Part shown: piece after piece, positions 53,760 through 63,584 of the stretch
Position numbering within the stretch: the first letter of the stretch is position 1
How the letters are laid out: every line of letters begins with the position of its first letter
NCBI GenBank assembly: GCA_037951105.1
Contig: JBAMJV010009322.1
Coordinates: 27,103-91,102, forward strand
DNA length: 64,000 nt
Direction: 5' to 3'
Source of the DNA: Echinarachnius parma
Taxonomy: Eukaryota > Echinodermata > Echinoidea > Clypeasteroida > Echinarachniidae
Made by a program: the position numbers and the translations under genes
Notes under the pieces: model-generated
Told to the model about the DNA's origin: nothing
The model's input: the letters and a program-made list of their open reading frames with translations, nothing else
Database searches by the model: none

Positions 53760-55010
53760 ACTATTAATCACTAAATCTCATAGTGAAATAATAATATGTA
53801 TGTATACAATACTCAGCAACCGTGAAGTATTAGCAATAATAAGCCCTCTTTTGATAACTGGCAATAATTTCCGCGTCATGAATCAACAATAACGTTATAT
53901 TGTATTGCCCTACATGTCATACATACCAATAACTGCAAGATGCATATTGATAGTTGACTACCATACTCATAATGAACCTGCACTTATTTATGCACGACAA
54001 TCCAGACGTTTATTGGTTTCTGTCGGGGCTTTGCACGCTAAAAAATATGTATAGCCTATAATATACAGTAGATGACAAGTTTATAACGTAGAAAGCAAGT
54101 TTAATTCATACAGTACCTTATATATCCCCATATTTGTAAAACAAATACAATTTTCAGGACATATATGCAGTGATGTTTTAATCGATTTGAGAGAATATTA
54201 TGCAAACCCCGACATCTGTATAAAGATTTATGCATCATTTTTTCTTTTCCCATAAGCACTCCAAGACTCCAAGGGGAGGGGTGGGAAATATGCACCTGAG
54301 TATGTACAATATGTATACCCCCAACGATGTAGCTACGGGGAGGGGGCATGGTGGTTTTGGGTGGGGGTGGGGGTAGCACGGGTGGGGGGGGGGGGGGGGG
54401 CACGTGCACCCATTATAATATGCTCAAAACCATGCCAGACAAAAAGGGGGGGGGTGGCGCAGAAACCACGTGCATCCAATTATTAGCCCAAAACAATAAA
54501 ACGAAACAAAAAAACAGAAGGGGATAACTGTGCTAAAATAAATGAATATAAGGTGTGTCCCCAATTATGTGAGCACCCTCAATTAGCCTGACCACGCTAC
54601 ACCACTGTGTATGCACCCACAGGATAAATGCCATATTTGACTACAAATCAAACAGTTGGGTGTGTATAGTTACACCTACAAGAAAAAACAAAGAATACCG
54701 TACCTGAAATATTATATGAAATAGGTATGTAAATTGTAATCTTATATATAGATGCACTGAAACGAGTTAAGGGCATATTGATTTTGTGCAAGGGTTTCTA
54801 CTCGAGTTTGTTGAATCAAACATCGCAGCAGGGGTTGGAATAACGCACTTCGGTATACTGCATATACTGGTCCACCCAAAAGATAAATGTCATATTCAAG
54901 TGTAAATCTATAATAGTGAAATAGTCCATCTAATAACACGGTGGTATACAGAAACGACCTGTTATCTCTGTAAGTATGTAAATAATTTTCTCTCATTTTT
55001 AACATTCTAC
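53760..55010. other. Intergenic with poly-G tracts
   Basis: No supported gene. G tracts near 54383-54400 and 54446. The unassigned ORF at 54742-55056 (contains DIYLLGG) has no ATG-plus-splice support. Confidence 0.4.
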
Positions 55011-55551
55011 TTAAAGGGGTAGTACAGTTTTTGTAAGGCTGAACTTTAGTAACCAAACCTGGACAGTAACATTATAAACTACTAGTTATAACTCCACCAT
55101 GCTCGAAAGGTATACAAAGTTACAAACGACTAAGTAGAAAGCCCGTTATCATTAAAAAAGAGCCATTAAAACACAAGAGGGCGCTTCCTAAAAAGGCATT
55201 GGTTTCAACTATTTTTCATACAAAATTATGCATGTGATGTTTTATTGAAACAATAATTAAATAGAGAGATCATCAGCAACTATTTAAAAAACGCTTTTCA
55301 ACATTTTTGAAAAAGGGCAAGCATTTTTGTAATTTTTTGAAAAAACCATCTAATTACTTGGGCCCCAAATAATTATAAGATCAGTATATTTATTGATATT
55401 TCATGCATTTCTGGGTCGATTTTGACCAAATAAAGTTTATTCTGCCATTAAAATTGCATGTTCTCTCAAAATTGACACTCAGTTTTTAATTACCTCACAA
55501 AAAATTGTGATGTGCAGCGCCCTCTCTACCAAAACTAAACTACCCCTTTAA
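55011..55551. mobile_element. MITE family B, full-length independent copy
   Basis: TTAAAGGGGTAGTACAGTTT to AACTAAACTACCCCTTTAA with TTAA at both edges and the same internal order as 4815-5352 at high identity. Confidence 0.88.
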
Positions 55552-56260
55552 CGTAATTATGATCAGTTATTGTATGTATTCTTGTATTATTTTGTTCATG
55601 GCACTGCTGAAAATCAGCTTCTTGTTAAAAGCGGACAGTTTTATCAATTGTATATAATTACCGTAATTGAGTAAAACAAACAAACAAACACACACACACA
55701 CAAACAATACCCTTAGCTATCGATTTGGGCCATTGGTCATTTTTGTATACCACGTTATTAGATTAACTATTTTAGAAAGCCCGTTGATTAGTAATATAAT
55801 AATCATGATTTATATAAAAAACTGGTATAGAATTACCTAAATCACGATTATTTTTACGCATGACTGTTCACGCGTGGACAGTATAATATGCGTGTGTATT
55901 CAAGGGGTCGGTTTTTATTTAATCAGTCTCAGATTCAAATATATTATGTTACCATATCTTGAAGATGATGGGATTATATATATGTATTATTGCTGGCATT
56001 TATGTTAGCTTGGTGGATATTCAATATGTCTCTGTTGTTTATACATATAAACGGGTCAGTAGCTATAGCAACGATAATGGCCACAGCCATCGGAAACGGA
56101 GCCGAATTAAAAACAAAATCCTACTAGTCCATTCCAAACTTGGTCCGCATCATTTCGTTTCCTGCATACCAGTATCTGCTAGTGCCTTCCGGATGTCAAA
56201 CGGATAGGAAACGAAGGGAGAAACGGTGCAGTGAGACTAGGCCATTAGCCACTCCTCCTC
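55552..56260. other. Intergenic, no gene seen
   Basis: Low-complexity AAAC and CACA runs near 55680. TTCCTGCATACCAGTATCTG and similar phrases carry no coding signal. Confidence 0.35.
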
Positions 56261-56640
56261 CCAGTGGACTGCTTGGGGGAAGGGGGGGGGGGGGGGGTGG
56301 GGGGCTGCACGCCTTATATATTTCCTTATTTTGTCACAGATTTCCCCCTTATGTTGATTTGTATTTTTGTCAAATTATTGGGGGCTCAGGCCCCCCATGC
56401 AGTAAGCCACACTCCACCCAGTGGCGTAGCGCGGTCGAACTGATTGATTGGGGGGGGGGGGGGAGCCTTATGTATTTCCTTGTTTTGTCACACATTTCCC
56501 CCTGATGTTTATCCTTTTTTTTGTAAAAGGCCCCCCGTGCTCCCTGTGGCTTCGTCACTACCCTCCCCACACAACATCAACAGTGGCGTAGCTGGATGTT
56601 TTTTTTTTAATGGGGATGACACCGGGGGCCTAACATTTTC
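56261..56640. repeat. Tandem poly-G elements with CAGTGGCGTAGC ends
   Basis: Two adjacent units share TATTTCCTTRTTTTGTCACA and TTTCCCCCTKATGTT after a G tract (56283-56300 and 56450-56463). CAGTGGCGTAGCGCGG (56419) and CAGTGGCGTAGCTGG (56580) mark hAT-like ends. Confidence 0.6.
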
Positions 56641-56662
56641 AAACAAGAAAAGTCTTCAACCG

Positions 56663-57058
56663 TTAAAGGGACTTAGTAACATTGTCCAAATCCTCAAAAT
56701 AAAATTGTAATTCTAGCGGTTCCTTTATACCTTGTTGTATTCGTATTAACAATAAAATCATGGGACAGCTTTCGGTTTTTCAAATTTCCCTTTCATTACA
56801 AAGATATGTATGATTGAAGTATTTAGATAAGAAAATCTCCGGGCGAGATTTTCATCCCTGTACAAAGTGAATGCAGTGAGTTGGTGAATATCACCCAATA
56901 TCACTTTGCATTTTCGCTCATTACTTGGCCATACATTGTCCATTTGACCTGAAATTTTCACACAATACCCTGAGGACATATGAGATAACAACAGTATACA
57001 TTGCATCAACCATTCATCAGTTTTTGCACATCTCAACAAAGTTACTAGATCCCTTTAA
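56663..57058 (+). mobile_element. MITE family A, full-length reference copy (396 bp)
   Basis: TTAAAGGGACTTAGTAACAT to AGTTACTAGATCCCTTTAA. TTAA at both edges, 22-bp imperfect terminal inverted repeats, non-coding interior with the short palindrome AAAATCTCCGGGCGAGATTTT. Confidence 0.88.
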
Positions 57059-57240
57059 AGTAACTGAAAAGGAGTATTATTATTTACCTCAGACATTATT
57101 TTTGCCGACAATAGCTATTCATCACATGATCTTGATGGAACATTATTATCATTACCTTTCAACATGTTCAAATAGCATGATTTTTCCGATTCATTTTATA
57201 ATTTTTTTTCTTTCTACAAGCATGATTTCTTTGGATGGGG

Positions 57241-57298
57241 AGGTGGGGGGGGGGGGGGGGGGGAGACACATGGGGCAAATATGGGGCATCGAACATTT

Positions 57299-57329
<31 letters not shown>

Positions 57330-57370
57330 GCACAAGCCCTCCAGCCCCTCCCATCCAGCGCAGCCATAAT
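57241..57370. repeat. Double poly-G element
   Basis: G tracts at 57244-57262 and 57313-57330 flank GACACATGGGGCAAATATG and a GTGTGTGTG run. Confidence 0.8.
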
Positions 57371-57659
57371 ACGCCCCTGGAAATCAATAGAAGAACGATG
57401 CCATGCTATAGAAGATAAATAAAATAAGATATTCACAACTTCGCGTCAGCCTTGTCGTACGGTTGCATTGTATGTTTGTGCTTTGCAAATAACGACCGGC
57501 TACGGTCTGTTGCTTAAATACAACAGCAGTAAACAAAAAAATTACTTTTGCAGAAATGAAATCATGCAATAGCGGTATAATCGCATTATATTTTCACGAG
57601 GAGCCGTGTGTATACTTATATAGACTGCGTGTCCTAGTTAACCTAGTATATATATATAC

Positions 57660-57801
57660 ATGCCATTTTATGTTTGTAGATTTATTGCATTTTGCGCTTG
57701 GATTCACAATTAGTCGAATCATCTAGGCAATACACATTGCTCGGCGTCGGAATATGACATTACAATGATATACGCCGTCGAAGAACGTTGGAAAACATAT
57801 G
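57660..57801 (+). promoter_or_regulatory. Candidate 5' non-coding exon / promoter for the downstream gene
   Basis: CpG-bearing sequence (TCGGCGTCGG, ACGCCGTCGAAGAACG) ends at a strong donor ATATG|GTAAGTG at 57801. It may be the first exon of the plus-strand gene whose first coding exon is at 62646. A second strong donor, ATTCTG|GTAAGTT, occurs near 58230. Inference only. Confidence 0.3.
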
Positions 57802-57955
57802 GTAAGTGTGAAGCATATTTAACATATTAATACTATTATTATTTCGCTTTGTTATGGTTATATCTGTACATTTGCTTCAAAGTTACTTTTATTATTACAT
57901 TTTTCCATATGGACACGTCCGGCAGTTATTATTTACGCGAATATAGCACGTCGTA

Positions 57956-58189
57956 TTAAGCCCTCCGCACACAGAGCCGACTCGACCCGATCCGACTGGT
58001 TTTCAGTCGGTTTAGCTCAGCTCAGTATACGTTGCCTCAGGACCCCTGTTTTGCCGGTCAAGAGTCAGTCGGAGATCATTCGAGGCCGATTCAACATGTT
58101 GAATCGGCTACGACTGAGCGAAACCAAGTCTAGCCTGACTGAAAACCAGTCGGATCGGATCGAGACGGCTCTGTGTGCGGAGGGCTTAA
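57956..58189. mobile_element. TTAA-flanked MITE, family G (234 bp)
   Basis: TTAAGCCCTCCGCACACAGA and its inverse at the right, extending into CCGACT-GA and CTGAAAACCAGTCGGATCGG. TTAA at both edges; very clean ends suggest recent insertion. Confidence 0.88.
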
Positions 58190-58431
58190 ACGTGTCTTAT
58201 CTTTCAATCGTATTATGGACATTCTGGTAAGTTTGCAGTTGTGTGCAGTAACGTTATCATACAATTTGAAAATACTGGGCATTTTCTTCAATATCGTAAA
58301 ATAACTCTAAATGCATTAACCATTACCTCCCATGGTTCTGGTTAATTGTGAGGACAATAAACAGATTGTATGGCCTTTGGGGGTGAATACGTACAGCTGT
58401 CTTTATATTATGATAAATTGTATGATAGTAC

Positions 58432-58797
58432 GCCCGGTGTCACGCTAAATCCGTACGCACTGCGAAATCCGTACGCAGTCGCAAATGCGCATGCACACCT
58501 GTGGGAAAATTGCCTGCGAAATTCGTTCCCATTCATGCCATTCGTAATAAAGCATGCAAAATGCCTCCTTGAGGCTCCTTGCAGCACAAAGTGTTGTCAA
58601 AACCCGACGGTTTTTAAGAAAATCCATTCACGCCATTTAAAAATTTGATAAAACATGTGTCAATTTGTTATTAGCATGAAATTGCGGCGTAATAATGGTC
58701 ACGATTTTCGCAAGACGCACCTCCAAATGTCTAAGCGCATGCGCATTTGCTACTGGTTACGGATTTCGCAGGTCACGGATTTAGCACCACACCGGGC
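58432..58797. mobile_element. MITE with GCCCGGTGT ends, ~65-bp inverted repeats
   Basis: Left GCCCGGTGTCACGCTAAATC, CTGCGAAATCCGTACGCAGT, GCAAATGCGCATGC; the right end inverted gives the same phrases in order. No target duplication recognised. Confidence 0.85.
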
Positions 58798-58962
58798 ATT
58801 GGAGAGAAAATAATTATCAAGGTATACAAAAGGATAAATATATGGTTATTTTTTAAAGCGTTATTCGTAACTTATATCTATTTTGATTTTCGCTTGTAAC
58901 ATAGCCAAACGGTGACGACGCGTATAAACTGCTCTGTGATTGGTTCATTTGCGGACTACGTC

Positions 58963-59452
58963 TTAATGGACCGAATTCTCATCAGTGGCTCAACTTGAGC
59001 CCGGCCTAAAAAGACAAAGAATACCGGTAACACTTTGCACCAGCAGACCTGTTGTCTCGTTGCTATGGTCCCCGGAGATATTCTATTGGTTTCCTTTCAT
59101 TATCCAGTCAATCCCTTGAGTTCTGATTATATACATCAGGACAATGGGCCTTTTGAATTTCATACTATAACAGGTCACCAGCAATACAGTGTCCAGGATG
59201 ATCCAGGACACAATTTGGCTGATGACAGACTATACTATGACTGAATTTCAAACGGCCCATTGTCCTGATGCCTATAATCAGAACTCAAGGGATTGACTGG
59301 ATAATGAAAGGAAGCCATCATAATATCTCCGGGGACCAATAGCGACAACACAATAGGTCTGCAGGTGCAAAATGGTTTAACTAGTTACCCGTAGTCTCTG
59401 TCTTTTTAGGCCGGGCGCAAGTTGAGCCACTGATGAGAATTCGGGCCATTAA
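58963..59452. mobile_element. Foldback element, ~205-bp arms
   Basis: TTAATGGACCGAATTCTCAT at the left and its inverse at the right. The arms also share AGCCCGGCCTAAAAAGACA, CCCCGGAGATAT, CCAGTCAATCCCTTGAGTTC and GACAATGGGCC. The ~75-bp loop around 59170-59240 is unique. TTAA at both edges. Confidence 0.92.
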
Positions 59453-59789
59453 GTTTAGTATACATGATGCCTGAAACGACATTTCCCCAACCATAAACCA
59501 AACCATAACCATAACCATAATCACATCCCGAACCCTAATACTAATTCTAATCCACAATGTATTTATTTCATTTGTTATTTATTATTTTTTGTAAAAAAAT
59601 AACGGTATATTATATGCACAATGGCGCCCTGTATATATGACTCCACAATAATATACTCTACAAGACATTTCAAAATACAGAATTATAATGAATATGAATA
59701 ATACCATGAATTATAAACACAAATAAAATACTGAGATAACATCAACGGGCAAACACATATACCCCTTCCAGGCCCGTAGCCAGGATTTT

Positions 59790-59793
59790 TCAA

Positions 59794-59830
<37 letters not shown>

Positions 59831-60130
59831 GGTGCGGTAATTTACAAAAAACGGGATCGAGACCGAACGTGGCCAAGACCGAGACCATTGGTTTGAGTCG
59901 TGTAAGCGGGGAGGGGGGGGGGGGGGGGGGGGGAGGAGTGGTGGTCGTCAACAAGACCGACAAGACCGAACGTTGCCCGAGACCATTGGGTTTAGATGAT
60001 CAATACCGATATAAAGGGGACCCGAGGAGACGTTAACAAGTGGACCCAAGACCGACAAAAAGTGCACCTTTCATCATCAAGTCTCTGTAGACATTTGTAT
60101 CAACCCTTTGTCTGTTCTGATTATGAGGCA
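59790..60130. repeat. Poly-G element
   Basis: After CCCGTAGCCAGGATTTTTCA (hAT-like end) comes a G tract of about 33 at 59797-59829, then GACCGAGACC-like tandem phrases (GACCGAACGT, AAGACCGAC) and a second tract at 59914-59931. Confidence 0.75.
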
Positions 60131-60156
60131 CTACATACTGTAGTTACTAGGTCCCT

Positions 60157-60581
60157 TTAAAGGGAATCGAGTAACATTTTCAAATCATCGAAACTTACTT
60201 GGACCTAGAGCGGGTTCTCACAAATCTCAATAATCTCATTGTATTCGTATTACCAATGTAAGCATGGAGCAGCTTTTCGGTTTTTTCCACATTTCTCTTT
60301 CGTTACAAAGATAGGCTATGTATGATTGAAGTGTGAAGATTTATAATTATCTAGTGGATAATGATATAAACTGTGTGCAGTGTCATTGCAATGAATTAGC
60401 GGAATATCACTTTGCAGTTTTGCTCATTACTCGGTTCATGTGACATTCAATGTGCCAAATATAATACATTTGCACACATCACTCGGGGGACATATCAGAT
60501 AACATAAAAAAAACATGCACATTTTATCAACCATTTACCAGTTTGCGCACATGTCAATCAAGCTACTAGATCCCCTGTTAA
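60157..60581 (+). mobile_element. MITE family A, diverged full-length copy
   Basis: TTAAAGGGAATCGAGTAACA to AAGCTACTAGATCCCCTGTTAA, same internal order as 56663-57058. Confidence 0.8.
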
Positions 60582-60599
60582 TTAACGATGCTTACATGA

Positions 60600-61650
60600 A
60601 GTACTAGATAGTCATGTTCTATTTTAAGACCCCGTGTCAAAAGTGGCGTAACGTGGTCAGACCCGATTTTTAATTTTCTTTTTGTGTATTATTATTATTA
60701 TTTTTAAAAATTATTTAGTTATTATTTTTTTTTTTGGGGGGGGGGGGGGCACAACTCTATGAATGAACTTTTTAACGAATTTTCTTCTCATGTTTTATAT
60801 TGTTTCTCTCATATATTTCTTGAGGGGGCACGTATGCTACTCATCCATGCCCCCAGTAGAATACGCCACCACGCCCACACCTATATTACATGTTTGTGAT
60901 ATTGTTTTTAGTCATCAATCAATACTTTGCACAGCAAGCATTTCATTATATCTCGCTATTTATTAAATCTAGCGTTTTTCTCCTGTCTATTGTTTCATGA
61001 TGTTATGGTAGCCTATTATTACAAATTAAAGGAGGATATTTTATCGCTAATTAACGCGACGTTTATTATCAGAGGAGCTTGCGGCTAAAGCTAGGGGTAA
61101 TAATGTACATCGCTTTAAAACATTAATATTACACTTTTTAATATACGCCATTTATTGTTATTATCATCATTTGTTTTGTTATTATTTATTTGTATTATTA
61201 TATTATAATGAGAGTCATATACAGCCTGCTTTCGATCCTAGCAGAATCTTCGTCAGTGGCACAAATGACAGTTACTACAGAAAAAAACACAGAATATATA
61301 CCAACATAAACACATGTATGGAAGGGGGGCTGGAAAGAGGAAAGGAGGCGGAGACACAAAACAATGAAAGCAACTGTGAGTGGGTGAGTGTCAGGACTGC
61401 TTGACCAATCAGGTCAAACAGGCATGGGAGGGTCCCTTAAGTGGCTGCAGTCAAAGAAAATGTGATGAGAGTGTAAGGCTTAGAGAAGAATAGAGGTAGG
61501 GAGGATCAAAGAAATAAAAATCAAGAAATGGAAAGAGACATGTGAACAAAAGACAGGTTGATGAGGTGTGGGAGTGCACTGGGGAACTGATTGAGGGTAG
61601 GAAACAATAGCAGTTTTCAGCAGTATTTTCCATATTCATTTAGTATTATA
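60600..61650. other. Intergenic, no gene seen
   Basis: AT-rich; G tract at 60736-60749 after a poly-T run, with GAATACGCCACCACGCC downstream. Purine-rich on the right side. Confidence 0.4.
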
Positions 61651-61739
61651 ATGATTACTTTCATTATCAATATTATTAGTTGTATTATTATATCATCGTT
61701 ATCTCCTTATGGTCATTCCTTATCCTTATCCTCCTTGGC

Positions 61740-61912
61740 CTCCCTTTCCCTTCCACCACCACCACCTCCACCACCACCACCAACCACCTCCACCACCAAC
61801 CCACCACCACCACCACACACCACCACCACCACCACCACCACCACCACCACCCCACCACCAACCACCACCTCCTCTCCTCCTCCTTATTATTATTATCATC
61901 ATCATCATCATT

Positions 61913-61943
<31 letters not shown>

Positions 61944-62010
61944 GTCGTCGTCTTCGCCATCGCCATCGCCAATCGCCATCCGTCATCCGTCATCCGTCAT
62001 CCGTCATCGT
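61740..62010. repeat. Compound triplet microsatellite (CCA/TCC/ATC/TCG/ATCCGTC)
   Basis: Runs of CAC/CCA (61753-61870), ATT/ATC (61884-61912), CATCGT/CGTCGT (61913-61955) and ATCCGTC (61976-62008). It yields open frames on both strands that are artefacts of the repeat. Confidence 0.95.
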
Positions 62011-62088
62011 CAATCAGTATTATCATTACTAAAAATATTTCCATTAGAATTGTTATTGTTTCTATCAATTTTTCCCGCCACTGTCCAG

Positions 62089-62215
62089 TACTGTGATTGA
62101 GTGAGCAATGGCGCAAAAAGGACCACCGAATACCTGTTTGCTGGAGACGAAGCCATCCTACGGGGTTGAATGTAGAGCTACATTCCAAGCATCGGAATCG
62201 AAGAACGGAGGGGGG
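62089..62215 (+). pseudogene. Decayed duplicate of the first coding exon
   Basis: ACTGTCCAG acceptor, GTGATTGAGTGAGCAATGGC start context and CTGGAGACGAAGCCATCCTA match 62646-62751 closely. The reading drifts after SYG and the GTAAGA donor is replaced by TCGAAG. Confidence 0.85.
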
Positions 62216-62244
62216 AAAGAAACAGACGAGAAAAATATCGATTC

Positions 62245-62560
62245 TCTCTCCTCCTCCTCCTCCTCCATCATCCATCTCCTACTCCTATTCTTCTCCTCCT
62301 ATCTCCTCTTCCTCCCTCCATCATTCCTCCATCAAATCTCCCTCCCTCTCTCCTCCTCCTTCCTGCCTCCTCGTCCTCCATCATCTCATCTCCTACCTCT
62401 TGTCTCCTCCTCTCCTCCTCCTTGCTCTTCCCTCCTCCTCCTGCCTCCTCCTACCTCCTCGTCCTCCATCTCCTACTCTTTCCTCCTCCCCTCCTCCTCC
62501 TCTCCTCCCTCTCTCCTCCTTCCTCCTCATCTATCCTTTTCCCTCTTCCTCCTCCTCATT
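62245..62560. repeat. Pyrimidine-rich (TCC)n tract
   Basis: About 300 bp almost free of purines on the plus strand, built of TCC/CTC units, then an ATT/ATC run to about 62600. It lies in front of the first coding exon. Confidence 0.95.
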
Positions 62561-62645
62561 ATTAGTATCATCGTTATCATTATTATTAGTATCATCATTA
62601 TTGGTATCATTGTTCTGGTTGTTGTTTTTCCCCACCATTGTCCAG

Positions 62646-62803
62646 TACTGTGATTGAGTGAGCAATGGCGCAAAGGACCCCCGAGTACCCGTTGCTGGAG
62701 ACGAAGCCATCCTATGGGATGTATGAAGAGCCATCACTACCAGCATCGGAGGTAAGAGCACGAGAAACCATCACATATAGAGAAAACGACTTCACATTCA
62801 TCG
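62646..62803 (+). CDS. First coding exon of a putative amino-acid transporter (partial gene)
   Basis: Acceptor CCATTGTCCAG, 19 bp of 5' UTR, ATG at 62665 in context AGCAATGG. It encodes MAQRTPEYPLLETKPSYG, a polar cytosolic N-terminus. Two donors: GTAAGA at 62752 (stronger; phase 0) and GTAAAT at 62804 (phase 1). Only the second joins in frame to the acceptor at 63163, so the exon end is unsettled. The gene continues past the window. Confidence 0.55.
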
Positions 62804-63162
62804 GTAAATTACACACTATCTTTATTTCACAGACTATAAACGTAAGACAAACATTGTATTGGGGACATTTAATACAAGCTTACAGCTTTCTGAAGTGATA
62901 TAATTGTCGCACAATTTGCAGTACATTGTATTATATTATGTATGGTTATATTGTGAATAAATTAAATTAAATTGGATTGAAGACTATTGAACTGATTTGC
63001 CGGTTCAACTAATGTTATTTTTTTTTCACATGACAACAAAAATACCGAGTACATTTGAAAATATAACACTAGACCTCCATATTGTTGCCTTTTAAAAAAT
63101 GTTTTTATTATTATTATAAACACGGTTGAGATGTTTTCTTGTTCTTCCCGGCAGCAATTCAG

Positions 63163-63260
63163 CAGATCAGGGCTTTCCAATACTCACGGCTACCACCCTC
63201 ATCACAGGGAAGATTGCTGGACTAGGGATCCAGATCCTTCCTGGAGCCATCTCACAAACC
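63163..63260 (+). CDS. Second coding exon, Aa_trans-like first membrane segment
   Basis: It encodes ADQGFPILTATTLITGKIAG then LGIQILPGAISQT, the pattern of transmembrane helix 1 in the SLC32/36/38-type Aa_trans family (small-residue G-x-G, then LP). Acceptor ATTCAG ends at 63162 (GGCAG at 63154 is an alternative); donor ACC|GTAAAC at 63261. A partial duplicate lies at 63415-63461. Family assignment rests on this segment alone. Confidence 0.5.
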
Positions 63261-63326
63261 GTAAACATAGGAACAATTATGATTATGATAAATTCCGAGA
63301 AACAAAATAACGTAACTATTATTATG

Positions 63327-63400
63327 ATAATAGTATGATGTATGATGAAAAATACCAACGAGTGGAGCCAATTCGTTGGTATTTTTCATCATACATCATA
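63327..63400. repeat. Perfect hairpin, ~28-bp arms
   Basis: ATGATGTATGATGAAAAATA and the rest of the arm to CAACGA is exactly complementary to the right arm after an 11-bp loop (GTGGAGCCAAT). It lies between exon 2 and its duplicate. Confidence 0.9.
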
Positions 63401-63414
63401 ATTATCATAATAAC

Positions 63415-63461
63415 GGGCTAGGGACCGATCCAAATTTTTCCTTGGGACTTTTCACAAACCG
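63415..63461 (+). pseudogene. Partial decayed duplicate of the second exon
   Basis: GGGCTAGGGACCGATCCAAA...TCACAAACCG|GTAAGAT parallels the end of 63163-63260 and its intron (CATGATTCTGATAATGCTCC versus TATGATTATGATAAATTCC). A weaker trace, GATCCACATTTCCCCTTGGG, occurs at 63567. Confidence 0.7.
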
Positions 63462-63584
63462 GTAAGATAATCATGATTCTGATAATGCTCCGAAAAAAAT
63501 GACATTCAACTATAATGATATTAATACATTTCATTATAGTTTATTATTATTATAATGTGCTATATGATCCACATTTCCCCTTGG

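Noticed and set aside
59500..59560. Telomere-like CCATAA/CCCTAA repeats
   Set aside because: Only a few irregular units (ACCATAACCATAACC, GAACCCTAATAC); not a telomeric array.
61591..62100. 169-codon and overlapping ORFs rich in His, Thr, Pro, Ser or Trp/Gly on both strands
   Set aside because: They are translations of CCA/TCC/TCG triplet repeats; open on both strands and in several frames, with no splice or domain support.
62097..62657. 186-codon Ser/Pro/Leu-rich ORF
   Set aside because: Mostly the (TCC)n polypyrimidine tract; its first part is the decayed exon copy and the rest is repeat.
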